Shown here piece after piece: positions 7,871 through 17,371 of a stretch of 64,000 bases of DNA; positions within the stretch are counted from its first letter, which is position 1, and each line of letters starts with the position of its first letter. A program made the translations under genes and the position numbers. Origin of the DNA: an uncultured Chitinophagaceae bacterium (GTDB lineage: Bacteria > Bacteroidota > Bacteroidia > Chitinophagales > Chitinophagaceae). The notes under the pieces were generated by a model. The model made no database searches and was not told the origin of the DNA. It saw only the letters and a list, made by a program, of their open reading frames with translations. The stretch covers positions 1 through 64,000 of the forward strand of contig CALMYJ010000026.1 of NCBI GenBank assembly GCA_937873715.1, in the 5' to 3' direction.

Positions 7871-8785
7871 ATGATCAAACGCACCATCTGCATCGAAAAT
7901 GCCTGTTACCTGAAGTACCGCAACGGGCAGATGGTGGTGAGCTACAGCCATATCAAGGGCATGGAGTTAATGCCGGATAAATCAGTACCTGTTGAAGACC
8001 TCGGTATGCTGGTGCTGGAGCACCAGCAAATTACCCTGAGCCATTACCTGCTCGATAAACTGGTAAGCAATAATGTGGCTGTTATCACCTGCAACGAAAG
8101 CCATCATCCCAGCGGTATGCTGCTGCCGCTGGAGTCGCATACCCTGCAAAGCGAACGCTTTAAAGCACAGATAGCCGCCAGTGAACCGCTCAAAAAACAA
8201 TTGTGGCAGCAAACCGTAAAAGCAAAAATATACAACCAGTGTGCCGTGCTAAAAAAATGGGACAGCAAATGGCTGCTGCTTAAAAACCTGGGCGATGGCG
8301 TTAAGAGTGGTGATGCCGATAACCACGAGGCACAGGCGGCTGTGCATTACTGGCAAAATTTATTTCCGCCGGCATGGATGTTTTACCGCAAGCGGGACGG
8401 TACCCCACCAAATAATTTGCTCAACTACGGCTATGCCATCATCCGTGCCGGTATGGCCCGTGCTATTGCCGGTGCCGGCCTGTTGCCCACGCTGGGTATT
8501 TTTCACCGCAACAGGTACAATGCCTATTGCCTGGCCGATGATATGATGGAGCCTTACCGGCCATTTGTGGATACACTTGTTCGCTCCATTGTAGATAAAA
8601 CCTCGGCGGTGGAAGCGCTTACGCAGGAGCTAAAAGTGGAGTTGCTGAAAATACCGGCAATGGATGTATGGCTTAATGGCGAAAAAAGTCCGCTGATGGT
8701 GGCGATGCAACGTACGGCCGCATCACTGGCCAAATGCTATACCGGTGAGAGCAGGAAACTATTGCTGCCGGAAATGCCTTTGTAA
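7871..8785 (+). CDS. cas1: CRISPR integrase Cas1, type II
   Basis: Metal-dependent integrase that, with Cas2, inserts new spacers. 304 residues, the usual size for type II Cas1. The N-terminal beta domain begins IKRTICIENACYLKYRNGQ. The C-terminal helical domain carries the metal ligands: E153 in DNHEAQAA, H212 in GIFHRNRYN and D223/D224 in LADDMMEPYRP. All are present, so it should be active. It lies 243 bp after the HIRAN gene, and that gap is filled with REP-like elements. cas2 is separated from it by a GIY-YIG gene and five further repeat copies, which is unusual because cas1 and cas2 are normally adjacent. Confidence 0.97.
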   Translation: MIKRTICIENACYLKYRNGQMVVSYSHIKGMELMPDKSVPVEDLGMLVLEHQQITLSHYLLDKLVSNNVAVITCNESHHPSGMLLPLESHTLQSERFKAQIAASEPLKKQLWQQTVKAKIYNQCAVLKKWDSKWLLLKNLGDGVKSGDADNHEAQAAVHYWQNLFPPAWMFYRKRDGTPPNNLLNYGYAIIRAGMARAIAGAGLLPTLGIFHRNRYNAYCLADDMMEPYRPFVDTLVRSIVDKTSAVEALTQELKVELLKIPAMDVWLNGEKSPLMVAMQRTAASLAKCYTGESRKLLLPEMPL

Positions 8786-8801
8786 AAAGTATATTCTGAA
8801 A

Positions 8802-8830
8802 TTGTCATACTGAGGAACGAGGAATCAGCC
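8802..8830. repeat. REP-like element, copy 3, left-arm fragment
   Basis: Only the left arm is left: TTGTCATACTGAGGAACGAG followed by GAATCAGCC. It abuts the next full copy. Confidence 0.6.
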
Positions 8831-8839
8831 AACAATGTT

Positions 8840-8938
8840 CTGTCAATCCGAGGAACGAGGAATCTGTTGATTAGAATATTTTAATCTGAGCATTAGTACT
8901 ACTTCCCGGCAGATCCTTCGCTATGCTCAGGATGACAG
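8840..8938. repeat. REP-like palindromic element, copy 4
   Basis: A full-length copy of 99 bp, from CTGTCAATCCGAGGAACGAG to CTATGCTCAGGATGACAG. Same orientation as the other copies. Confidence 0.85.
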
Positions 8939-8951
8939 CAGTAGGATGGAA

Positions 8952-9050
8952 CTGTCATTCCGAGGAACGAGGAATCTTTTGAGTAGTATTATTAAAGCTG
9001 AGCATTTGTATTGCTTTCAGGCAGATCCTTCGCTATGCTCAGGATGACAG
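8952..9050. repeat. REP-like palindromic element, copy 5
   Basis: A full-length copy of 99 bp ending about 50 bp before the GIY-YIG gene. Both arms are close to consensus and the core differs from copy 4 in several places. With copies 3 and 4 it accounts for most of the 312-bp gap after cas1. Confidence 0.85.
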
Positions 9051-9097
9051 CAGTAATAATAAAATACAATTAGTACAACCAGGTATCAACAACAACC

Positions 9098-9394
9098 ATG
9101 CATAGCTACTTTGTTTACATCACCACCAATAAAAATAAAACGGTATTATACACCGGCATAACCAACGATTTGCATAGGCGGTTATTGGAACACAAGGAAA
9201 GTGCCGGGGAATTTAACAGCAAAACTTTTGCAGGAAAGTACAATGCCTATTACCTGGTGTTTTATGAAAGATTTGATGATGTACACTACGCCATAGCAAG
9301 AGAGAAAGAAATTAAAGGCTGGCGTAGGGAAAAGAAAGAAGCCTTAATCAAAACCATGAATCCTGCATGGCGCTTTTTGAACGATGAAGTATAA
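9098..9394 (+). CDS. GIY-YIG nuclease family protein (YhbQ/UPF0213-like) between cas1 and cas2
   Basis: A 98-residue single-domain protein. The N-terminal block YFVYITTN with LYTGITNDLHRRLLEHK holds the GIY-YIG signature and the conserved Arg, and AREKEIKGWRREKK supplies the usual Glu/Lys region. Small proteins of this type are widespread and mostly uncharacterised; some have DNA-cleaving activity. Here it sits between cas1 and cas2, flanked on the left by copies 3-5 and on the right by copies 6-8 of the same palindromic element. That suggests it came with the repeats as a unit rather than as a cas gene. A CRISPR function cannot be excluded. Start ATG 9098 fits the family N-terminus. Confidence 0.9.
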   Translation: MHSYFVYITTNKNKTVLYTGITNDLHRRLLEHKESAGEFNSKTFAGKYNAYYLVFYERFDDVHYAIAREKEIKGWRREKKEALIKTMNPAWRFLNDEV

Positions 9395-9459
9395 TGTAGG
9401 CATAGTTCTAAATCCTGTGGAGGGCTTTGAACCTGTAGTACAGAATCTGTCGATGGTAC

Positions 9460-9556
9460 CTGTCATTCCGAGGAACGAGGAATCTGTTGAATAGAATATT
9501 TTAATCTGAGCATTTGGAATACTTCCCGGCAGATCCTTCGTTCCTCAGGATGACAG
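9460..9556. repeat. REP-like palindromic element, copy 6
   Basis: A full-length copy with a slightly shortened right arm (CCTTCGTTCCTCAGGATGACAG). It lies 65 bp after the GIY-YIG stop; that 65-bp stretch holds no feature I can recognise. Confidence 0.85.
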
Positions 9557-9570
9557 CATTAGAGTGGTAT

Positions 9571-9668
9571 TGTCATTCCGAGGAACGATGAATCTGTTGA
9601 ATAATATTACTTAAGCTGAGCATGTGTACTACTTCCGGGCAGATCCTTCGCTTTGCTCAGGATGACAG
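9571..9668. repeat. REP-like palindromic element, copy 7
   Basis: A full-length copy (98 bp). The spacers before and after it share GCATTAGAGTGGTATTG, so copies 6-8 look like a tandem amplification with a unit of about 111-112 bp. Confidence 0.85.
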
Positions 9669-9682
9669 CATTAGAGTGGTAT

Positions 9683-10127
<445 letters not shown>

Positions 10128-10137
10128 CCATACAAAA

Positions 10138-10169
10138 ACAGCCCTTCAAAACTGGTTTTGAAGGGCTGT
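10138..10169. terminator. Bidirectional terminator between cas2 and the CRISPR array
   Basis: A perfect 15-bp inverted repeat, ACAGCCCTTCAAAAC (10138-10152) with its complement at 10155-10169. On the minus strand TTTTTG follows at once, a good stop for leftward crRNA transcription leaving the array. On the plus strand a T7 tract follows after 7 bases, serving cas2. Confidence 0.8.
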
Positions 10170-10234
10170 GTAAGCATTTTTTTGATCCTGTTTTCTTCGT
10201 AAACGCTTCAGCAACAACGGTTTTAGCTTAAGCT
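10170..10234. other. Probable CRISPR leader (cas2-proximal end)
   Basis: A 65-bp, T-rich stretch between the cas2 terminator and the first intact repeat. It contains AACAACGG and the palindrome AGCTTAAGCT next to the first repeat, possibly read by Cas1-Cas2 or left over from an old repeat edge. The leader role is inferred from cas2 proximity and from the degenerate repeat lying at the opposite end. Confidence 0.45.
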
Positions 10235-12121
10235 GTTGTTTCCGAAGTTAATAAGATCTAAAGTTGAAAGCAAATCACAACGCCACAGTTGATTAGGATT
10301 TCTCCGATCTTGTTGTTTCCGAAGTTAATAAGATCTAAAGTTGAAAGCAAATCACAACCTTCAGGCTGATTGATGAAGGTAACGGGCCGTTGTTTCCGAA
10401 GTTAATAAGATCTAAAGTTGAAAGCAAATCACAACTTTGTGTCTATGTTCCCATTTATATATGTGTTGTTTCCGAAGTTAATAAGATCTAAAGTTGAAAG
10501 CAAATCACAACTTTCAAAAGGCCGGAATGGCAGGAGCTCGAGTTGTTTCCGAAGTTAATAAGATCTAAAGTTGAAAGCAAATCACAACTGATTAAGGATG
10601 CGTTTGTTTAACCAGGCTGTTGTTTCCGAAGTTAATAAGATCTAAAGTTGAAAGCAAATCACAACTAATCCTGTCTACATATAAGTGTAGCGGTAGTTGT
10701 TTCCGAAGTTAATAAGATCTAAAGTTGAAAGCAAATCACAACAATGCCAAGTATGACGTTTCTTCTTCTTTGTTGTTTCCGAAGTTAATAAGATCTAAAG
10801 TTGAAAGCAAATCACAACATTCTATTGAGCTTTTATTTGTTATTGAAGTTGTTTCCGAAGTTAATAAGATCTAAAGTTGAAAGCAAATCACAACTGCCGA
10901 AACAAAGGATGAATTTATTGAACAGTTGTTTCCGAAGTTAATAAGATCTAAAGTTGAAAGCAAATCACAACTATCTTGGTATCTCAATAAGGCTTTTTGA
11001 AGTTGTTTCCGAAGTTAATAAGATCTAAAGTTGAAAGCAAATCACAACAGCCTACCCAGTGATTTGAGAAAAGGCATCGTTGTTTCCGAAGTTAATAAGA
11101 TCTAAAGTTGAAAGCAAATCACAACAAAATACGAACAAGACCATTACAGCAATGGTTGTTTCCGAAGTTAATAAGATCTAAAGTTGAAAGCAAATCACAA
11201 CTAACTGTCTTAAAAAAAGAAACCACACCTGGTTGTTTCCGAAGTTAATAAGATCTAAAGTTGAAAGCAAATCACAACTTTCAATACTTTTAAGTCCGTT
11301 AATTGGATGTTGTTTCCGAAGTTAATAAGATCTAAAGTTGAAAGCAAATCACAACCATCACGAAAGCATTTTTTTAATCAAATTTGTTGTTTCCGAAGTT
11401 AATAAGATCTAAAGTTGAAAGCAAATCACAACACCGCCCCCGATGGTGTCGTTTAGCAGGAGGTTGTTTCCGAAGTTAATAAGATCTAAAGTTGAAAGCA
11501 AATCACAACCCCCGACCCAGTTAATGAATTTATGGCCGAGTTGTTTCCGAAGTTAATAAGATCTAAAGTTGAAAGCAAATCACAACCTCTGATGTCTGTG
11601 AATGGTACAGCTCTTAGTTGTTTCCGAAGTTAATAAGATCTAAAGTTGAAAGCAAATCACAACTGCTGTCGCCTAACGGCCGCCGAACGGTGTGTTGTTT
11701 CCGAAGTTAATAAGATCTAAAGTTGAAAGCAAATCACAACCAACGATATACTACGTGAACAATCAGAGCCGTTGTTTCCGAAGTTAATAAGATCTAAAGT
11801 TGAAAGCAAATCACAACTCTTTCGTATTGTTCTTGCTCCCAACTCTTGTTGTTTCCGAAGTTAATAAGATCTAAAGTTGAAAGCAAATCACAACGCCGTG
11901 CTGCAAGTGGATAAATTTGGCAAAGTTGTTTCCGAAGTTAATAAGATCTAAAGTTGAAAGCAAATCACAACAATAGCACTCATTACCACATATAACTTCG
12001 TGTTGTTTCCGAAGTTAATAAGATCTAAAGTTGAAAGCAAATCACAACCTTTGAATCTGTTGTATTTCATTCCGTAAGTTGTTTCCGAAGTTAATAAGAT
12101 CTAAAGTTGAAAGCAAATCAC
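10235..12121 (-). CRISPR. Type II-C CRISPR array, 25 repeats, 24 spacers
   Basis: The 47-bp repeat on the plus strand starts GTTGTTTCCGAAGTTAATAA and ends GAAAGCAAATCACAAC. Repeats 1-24 read as identical; spacers are 29 or 30 bp (period 76-77). The last repeat (12078-12121) loses its final bases and reads CACTGC instead of CACAAC. The tracrRNA anti-repeat shows that the crRNA sense is the minus strand, with repeats starting GTTGTGATTTGCTTTCA. In that sense the degenerate repeat is at the 5' end and the intact, presumably leader-side, end lies next to cas2 (10170-10234). That is the inverted arrangement known from II-C arrays. Each repeat also carries a promoter-like pair: TTTG at repeat positions 8-11 and TAACTTCG at 32-39 in crRNA sense, 20 nt apart. 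Confidence 0.98.
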
Positions 12122-12207
12122 TGCTCCATTATAGCACATAGCGGTATTGTATAAACGCAGTAGCGTAATGTGCCGCTTTCCGTACTTGTATCACAGCGTT
12201 GATTTAG

Positions 12208-13623
12208 TTATGCTTTTTGTTCAGCAACAGATGTATTAATATCTCTTGTAAGCCAGCCCCGCTTACCTGCAGTGATAATTGCAAAGGGAGTTATCCAAAA
12301 AAGTGCAAAAGTGTAAAATAAATTGTACGTAAAAATCCATACAGAATTGCGTTTGCCGTGTTTGATGCCGTAATACACCGCCGGTATAATTGAAAATACG
12401 GCAATGCTGATAATGGTTGAACTCAAAAATAACCGGGGGTATGCAACAATCATCAGCAGCATAGCAATCAGGCAGGGATAGGCTGAAAAAATTGTAAGCG
12501 ACTGGTTGAACAGTAAAACCCTTGCTCCAAACTTGTTTTCCTGCCTGAATTTTGTAAACACAAATCTTGCCATCATAATATTTTCCCTAACATTGCTTCG
12601 CTCCCAACGGGTAAACATTTTTCTTAATGTCCTGTACGTTTCAGGTATATTGGTATATACAAGGGCATTGCGCTGAAACAAACTGTTGTAGCCCTGTTTT
12701 AAAATCATATTGGTCATCGCCCTGTCTTCGCCAATATCAGTTTTTACACCTAAAAAAGTTTGGTTAGCCCATTCTTCAAGGCAATTCAATACAGCTTCCC
12801 GGCGATAGGCCGAAAGTGCACCCGGAGTGCAGAGCACTGTTTTCATTGAGCTTTGTGCCGAACGGATAAAGCCGAAACTAAATGCAAAACTTACATTGAG
12901 CATTTTAGGAATTATTGCTTTTTTTTGATTGTGTATTTTAACGTTTCCGGCTACCGCACCACAGTTTTGGTCCATTACAAATGGAGACACCAGATTTCTT
13001 AATGTATCTGTTTCAATAACCGAATCGCTGTCGATGGTAACAAATACCTCACCGGTAGCCAGCTTAAATCCTTTATAAAGGGCCTCCCTTTTTCCTGCAT
13101 TTTGTGGCTGCCTGTAAATGATTAAAAAAGCACCCAGCTTTTCCTTTGCCTGTTCTATCCAGTGCCAGGTATCATCTTTACTGCCATCGTCTATTGCAAT
13201 AAGCTGAATTTTGTGCGAAGGGTAATCGCTCTTTGCAATACTCATTAAAGTATCGTACACAAACCGGCCCTCATTATATGCCGGAACAATTACCGTACAA
13301 TAGGGCAACGCAGCATCGCTTACCGGCTCTATTGCTTTGTACCGTAAATAATGGTATAATACGTACAGTAAAAAAGCAATTTTGAATACAAGCAAAAACA
13401 TGCTGAAATAAAAAAATATACTGCCCAATACGGTGTTGAGCAGCATTTCCCTTATTTCGAGAAACTGATATTGAAACTGGTAAAACACAAAGCCTGCACC
13501 AATAATCAGTAAAAATGTGTTGATCTGAATGATATAATCAACAAAGGATAAAAACTTTTTCGTTTTTTCGTATGCTGTCTTTTTGCCTTTCATAATTTCT
13601 TTTATTAAAATTTTATGATGCAT
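12208..13623 (-). CDS. Family 2 glycosyltransferase, membrane-bound
   Basis: A processive-type GT2 enzyme, 471 residues, which would transfer sugars from nucleotide donors at the inner membrane face. Two N-terminal transmembrane segments (about 30-50 and 68-92) precede the GT-A domain: TVIVPAYNEG, IDDGSKDDT, the DxD-type metal site in TIDSDSV, GEDRAMT as the acid/base region, and RWERSN in place of the usual QxxRW. C-terminal transmembrane helices complete a NodC/hyaluronan-synthase-like layout. The product is unknown, probably an exopolysaccharide or surface glycan. Start may be 13623 or the internal Met at residue 11. It is convergent with the cas operon, its 3' end lying 84 bp from the array. 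Confidence 0.88.
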   Translation of the reverse strand: MHHKILIKEIMKGKKTAYEKTKKFLSFVDYIIQINTFLLIIGAGFVFYQFQYQFLEIREMLLNTVLGSIFFYFSMFLLVFKIAFLLYVLYHYLRYKAIEPVSDAALPYCTVIVPAYNEGRFVYDTLMSIAKSDYPSHKIQLIAIDDGSKDDTWHWIEQAKEKLGAFLIIYRQPQNAGKREALYKGFKLATGEVFVTIDSDSVIETDTLRNLVSPFVMDQNCGAVAGNVKIHNQKKAIIPKMLNVSFAFSFGFIRSAQSSMKTVLCTPGALSAYRREAVLNCLEEWANQTFLGVKTDIGEDRAMTNMILKQGYNSLFQRNALVYTNIPETYRTLRKMFTRWERSNVRENIMMARFVFTKFRQENKFGARVLLFNQSLTIFSAYPCLIAMLLMIVAYPRLFLSSTIISIAVFSIIPAVYYGIKHGKRNSVWIFTYNLFYTFALFWITPFAIITAGKRGWLTRDINTSVAEQKA

Positions 13624-13913
13624 TACAATGCCACCTGCACTTTATTATAAGAGTGCAGCAGTTTAGCTTTTCAGTTTATGATGCTATTAATTAAGGCAGG
13701 GTTGAGTGGGTATTCACTGCCTTGCAATTACTGTTCCAATTTTTTAATTGTGGGTAATTGAATATAATTTTTTGGGGTTGAGGCAAAGCTGCAATACATT
13801 TTATGCTTTAGTAGTATGGGCTGTAATCCTTGCTGGAACTTATTTTCAGGATGTGCTGTTTGTTGTATTGAATTTTGTTTTTACATTCTTTATTTTTTGG
13901 CTGCTGGCTGTAC
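13624..13913. other. Gene-free stretch upstream of the GT2 gene
   Basis: An A+T-rich intergenic region of about 290 bp between the GT2 start and the DUF2723 terminator. A plus-strand reading frame enters it from 13748, but it runs through the terminator into the antisense of DUF2723 and has no family features. I see no RNA gene or clear promoter. Confidence 0.5.
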
Positions 13914-13917
13914 TCAA

Positions 13918-13947
13918 AAAAATCCCCGGTACACACCGGGGATTTTT
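13918..13947. terminator. Terminator after the DUF2723 gene
   Basis: A perfect 13-bp inverted repeat AAAAATCCCCGGT/ACCGGGGATTTTT with loop ACAC. T-runs follow on both strands, so it works for the minus-strand DUF2723 gene and could be bidirectional. Confidence 0.85.
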
Positions 13948-13968
13948 TAATATCAATTTTTCTGTCGT

Positions 13969-16900
13969 TTATTTATTCTTTGTACCGTCGCCGGGAGTAG
14001 TACTGTTTATGATAGGCTGGGGCACTTCTACAGCCGGCTTTGCAAGGTACTCCTGCTCCATATTTTCCATATAGCGTAAAAACTGGTAGGCCCTTTCGGC
14101 ATCATCGTATACAGGGCGTAGCTTACGGCTTAGGGTAGACGTAAAATTATCTCTCTCCTGCTGGTACCGTATTTGCATACTGCGGCTAATGCCCTGCTCC
14201 AATTCCTGCACCGGCATATCGCCTAATTTGGCATAGTAGCTTAGTTGCTGCTGCAAATCTTTTTTTACACTCCTGCTTACTTTGGCAGCAAGGGTGGTAT
14301 CACCGGCTTTATAGCAGGCATCTAAAAACTGGATGGAAATATAATTGTGCTGCTGGTACCGGGATACCATGCCGTATGCAAAGTTTTCGTCCAGCATATT
14401 TTTATCACATTTTTCCAGTAGTTTTTTAGCTTCTTCTTTTTTGCCATAGCCCGCCAGGTTAGCTGCTGCCGTAGCGTAGGCCAGGCGGATGGTATTCAGG
14501 TGGCGGCGGTTTTCTTCATCGAAGTACACGCCGGGTTTATCGCAGTTGCCAAAGGCAAATTTGTTCATCATCACATCTGCTACCCTTGGTCGGTTTACAT
14601 CATCATTTTCTACCGGCACCAGGCGATAGGTGAGCCCGTCCTGCCTTACAAAACGGTCAAAGCCCAGCCCTGCTCTTTCCGAAGTAAAGTATATGGGCCT
14701 TTTCCATTTATTGGCAGCAATAATATTCAGTATGGCCGATTCATTTTTTTGCAGCATGTTTTTAGGAATGTCGATGAGTAACTGGCTTACCACTACATCA
14801 TCGGGATTTACCGTACCGTTGCTGCGTACCAGTAACGTATCTACCGGTATACTTACTTTTTTGGTAGGATAAGTGTGTATCGTATAGCCATCCCTTGTTT
14901 GTTCTACCTTATCGGGGTCGCTGCTGCCGGCATAATCTTTCATCATGCTGTAAAGGTCCATCGGCTGGTTGGGGTCTATGCCGGGTTTTTGTACAAAATA
15001 AATACCATCTCTTTTGGCACCTTCAATTTGTTCGGCACTCCATATCGGGTCTATCGGGTCGCTTTGATTTAATTTGTAACGCAGTTGATTGATGTACCAG
15101 TCTATACCCAGCAGGCTGGAATTGATTACCCTTATATCCCTGCGCACCCCTTCTACTTCCTGCGCATACCACAGGGGGTAAGTGTCGTTATCGCCAAATG
15201 AAATCACAATGGCGTTGGGGGCACAGCTTTCCAGGTAATTCACGGCAAGGTCACGGGCCAGGGTTTTGTTACTGCGGTCGTGGTCGTCCCATTCCTGGGC
15301 CGCCATTAATACCGGCACGGCCAGGGTGCATACAGCGGCGGATGCGTAACCTGCAAGGCTGCTGCTTAAAAAACGGGATAGTAAACTCTGCACAGCCAGC
15401 ACACCAAGCCCAATCCAGATGGCAAAGGCATAGAAAGAACCCACAAAAGCATAATCTCTTTCCCTGGGCATGGGGCCGGGCATATTCAGGTAAATAACAA
15501 TGGCCAGGCCGGTAAAGAAAAACAGTAAGCCGGCAATTAGCGTATCCTGCCGGTTGCGCTTGTACTGGAACAAAAAGCCCAGCAGGCCAAGGATAAAGGG
15601 CAGGCCGTAAAGTGCATTATTGGCTTTATTGTGTTTCATGCTATCGGGCATATACTGCTGGTCGCCCAGCATCCACTTGTCTATAAAGCCAATGCCGGTT
15701 TTCCAGTTGCCATCCCGTACATTATTCATTTGTACACCTTGTATATCATTTTGCTTGCCTACAAAGTTCCACATAAAATAACGCAGGTACATCCAGCCTA
15801 CCTGGTATTGGGTAAAAAAGCGGATGTTGTCGCCCATAGTGGGTTTATCCGACCAGGCGCCGGTTTTAGGGTCTTTACTGATGCCTGCAAAGCCGGCATA
15901 ATAATCTGCATGGCCCTGCTCATTGCCTGCATCCCACATGCGTGGAAACACATGCACATCTTCAGGATTATAATGAACATCCTGCTTGCGTCCTTTCTTT
16001 TCGTAGCCATTAGCCGTTTTGATATACACTTCTTCGGTGGTATAATCCGGCTGGTATTCTTCGCCGGCCACATTGCTGGCGGTAAAGTCTGGCCCCGTAA
16101 CTAAGGGTACCACGCCATATTGCTCACGGCTCAGGTAGCCCACAAGGCTCACCGGGTTATCTACATTGTACATATCCACAGCAGGGTCGGCATTGCTACG
16201 CATCAGCGTTGTAAAGTAAGATGTGTACCCCAGCAGCATAAATGCTACACTCCATAAGGCAAGGCGAAGAAAGTTCCAGTTCTTTTTTGCCGCCGTTTTT
16301 AAACCATACCAGATAAGTGCAGCCACCAGTACAAAGAAAAAGGCAAACCCTACAAAGAAGGGCATACCAAAGCTATTTACAAACATGATGTCGAATGCAC
16401 CGGCTAACTTAATGGTGTATTGAATCACCACTACCTGCACCATGCCTGTAATGGCACAGCCGATGAGGAATGCAAAAAATGTACGCCAGGGGGTAACCCT
16501 ATACCTTTTGAAAAAATATATCATTACAAAGGCGGGTATGGTAAGCAGGTTGAGTAAGTGTACCCCTATGGATAAGCCCATGAGATAGAAGATGAGGATA
16601 ATCCACCTGTCGGCACCGGTAAAGTGCCCCTTAATACCCTGCTTTTGTTCTTCGGTAACGGCATCCTCCCACTTAAGCATAGCCCAAAATACAAGGGCGG
16701 TAAAAAAAGAAGATAATGCATATACCTCGGCTTCTACAGCACTATACCAGGCCGTATCCGAAAAACAATAAGCCAATGCACCTATTGCACCGGCTGCCAT
16801 CGCTACAAAAGTTTGTGTACCGGTTAAGCTGTCGGCACCTTTTTGCAACAATAGTTTTTTGGCAAAATGCGTAATACTCCAAAAAAGAAAGAGCACAGCA

Positions 16901-17157
16901 AAGCCACTGGCAAGGGCACTCAAAAGGTTAACACCGGTAGCGGCATCCTGCGGACTAAAGGGCACCATAAACAGGCGGCCAATCAGCACGAATAACGGAG
17001 CACCAGGGGGGTGGGGTATTTGAAGTTTGTAGGCACTGGAAGCAAATTCGCCGCAATCCCAAAGGCTGCCGGTAGCTTCCATAGTCATTACATACACAGT
17101 ACAGGCAATAATTCCTATTATCCAGCCTGTAATGTTGTTAATACGCTTGAAATTCAT
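13969..17157 (-). CDS. DUF2723 family multi-pass membrane protein (PMT-like glycosyltransferase)
   Basis: 1062 residues. The N-terminus, with WDCGEFASSAYKLQIPHPPGAPLFVLIGR, is the DUF2723 signature and resembles the acidic first periplasmic loop of GT-C (protein O-mannosyltransferase type) enzymes. About ten to twelve transmembrane helices occupy residues 10-640. The remaining C-terminal third is soluble: it contains SFGDNDTYPLWYAQEVEG, then a TPR-like helical region (AYATAAANLAGYGKKEEAKKLLEKC), and ends in a Pro-rich tail. The family is common in Bacteroidota. A role in protein or envelope glycosylation is a family-level prediction. A -7-like TATATTTG at 17191-17184 on the minus strand may be its promoter. 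Confidence 0.88.
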   Translation of the reverse strand: MNFKRINNITGWIIGIIACTVYVMTMEATGSLWDCGEFASSAYKLQIPHPPGAPLFVLIGRLFMVPFSPQDAATGVNLLSALASGFAVLFLFWSITHFAKKLLLQKGADSLTGTQTFVAMAAGAIGALAYCFSDTAWYSAVEAEVYALSSFFTALVFWAMLKWEDAVTEEQKQGIKGHFTGADRWIILIFYLMGLSIGVHLLNLLTIPAFVMIYFFKRYRVTPWRTFFAFLIGCAITGMVQVVVIQYTIKLAGAFDIMFVNSFGMPFFVGFAFFFVLVAALIWYGLKTAAKKNWNFLRLALWSVAFMLLGYTSYFTTLMRSNADPAVDMYNVDNPVSLVGYLSREQYGVVPLVTGPDFTASNVAGEEYQPDYTTEEVYIKTANGYEKKGRKQDVHYNPEDVHVFPRMWDAGNEQGHADYYAGFAGISKDPKTGAWSDKPTMGDNIRFFTQYQVGWMYLRYFMWNFVGKQNDIQGVQMNNVRDGNWKTGIGFIDKWMLGDQQYMPDSMKHNKANNALYGLPFILGLLGFLFQYKRNRQDTLIAGLLFFFTGLAIVIYLNMPGPMPRERDYAFVGSFYAFAIWIGLGVLAVQSLLSRFLSSSLAGYASAAVCTLAVPVLMAAQEWDDHDRSNKTLARDLAVNYLESCAPNAIVISFGDNDTYPLWYAQEVEGVRRDIRVINSSLLGIDWYINQLRYKLNQSDPIDPIWSAEQIEGAKRDGIYFVQKPGIDPNQPMDLYSMMKDYAGSSDPDKVEQTRDGYTIHTYPTKKVSIPVDTLLVRSNGTVNPDDVVVSQLLIDIPKNMLQKNESAILNIIAANKWKRPIYFTSERAGLGFDRFVRQDGLTYRLVPVENDDVNRPRVADVMMNKFAFGNCDKPGVYFDEENRRHLNTIRLAYATAAANLAGYGKKEEAKKLLEKCDKNMLDENFAYGMVSRYQQHNYISIQFLDACYKAGDTTLAAKVSRSVKKDLQQQLSYYAKLGDMPVQELEQGISRSMQIRYQQERDNFTSTLSRKLRPVYDDAERAYQFLRYMENMEQEYLAKPAVEVPQPIINSTTPGDGTKNK

Positions 17158-17371
17158 ATCAGTCGGTTATGTTATATGGCTGGCAAATATAAACAGTTTG
17201 GGCGTTGCCCTCTTTACTTTAGCATTATTTGTGATTTTTTTGAAAATGGAATAAATGCCGTGGTGCAGCTACCTGCCCAAGCATCTAATTTAATGCCTGC
17301 AGCAGGATATCTTTTTACAGGGCATTATGGAATTTATATAAGTTTACATCTATTGCAAACAGCCAACTACA

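Noticed and set aside
9098..9394. GIY-YIG gene as a new adaptation cas gene
   Set aside because: It is flanked by repeat banks on both sides and belongs to a widespread small family, so arrival with the repeats is the simpler reading; I kept the alternative only as a possibility.
12049..12077. Spacer next to the last repeat contains GAATCTGTTG and CATTCCG, both found in the REP-like element
   Set aside because: The two words are in a different order and spacing than in the element, so a self-targeting spacer is not supported by eye.
12122..12207. Leader at the 12.1-kb end of the array
   Set aside because: The repeat at this end is degenerate and the stretch lies at the 3' end of the GT2 gene. 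The cas2-side end has the intact repeat.
13748..14074. Plus-strand ORF of 108 codons
   Set aside because: It runs through a perfect terminator hairpin into the antisense of DUF2723. Its hydrophobicity comes from T-rich non-coding sequence.
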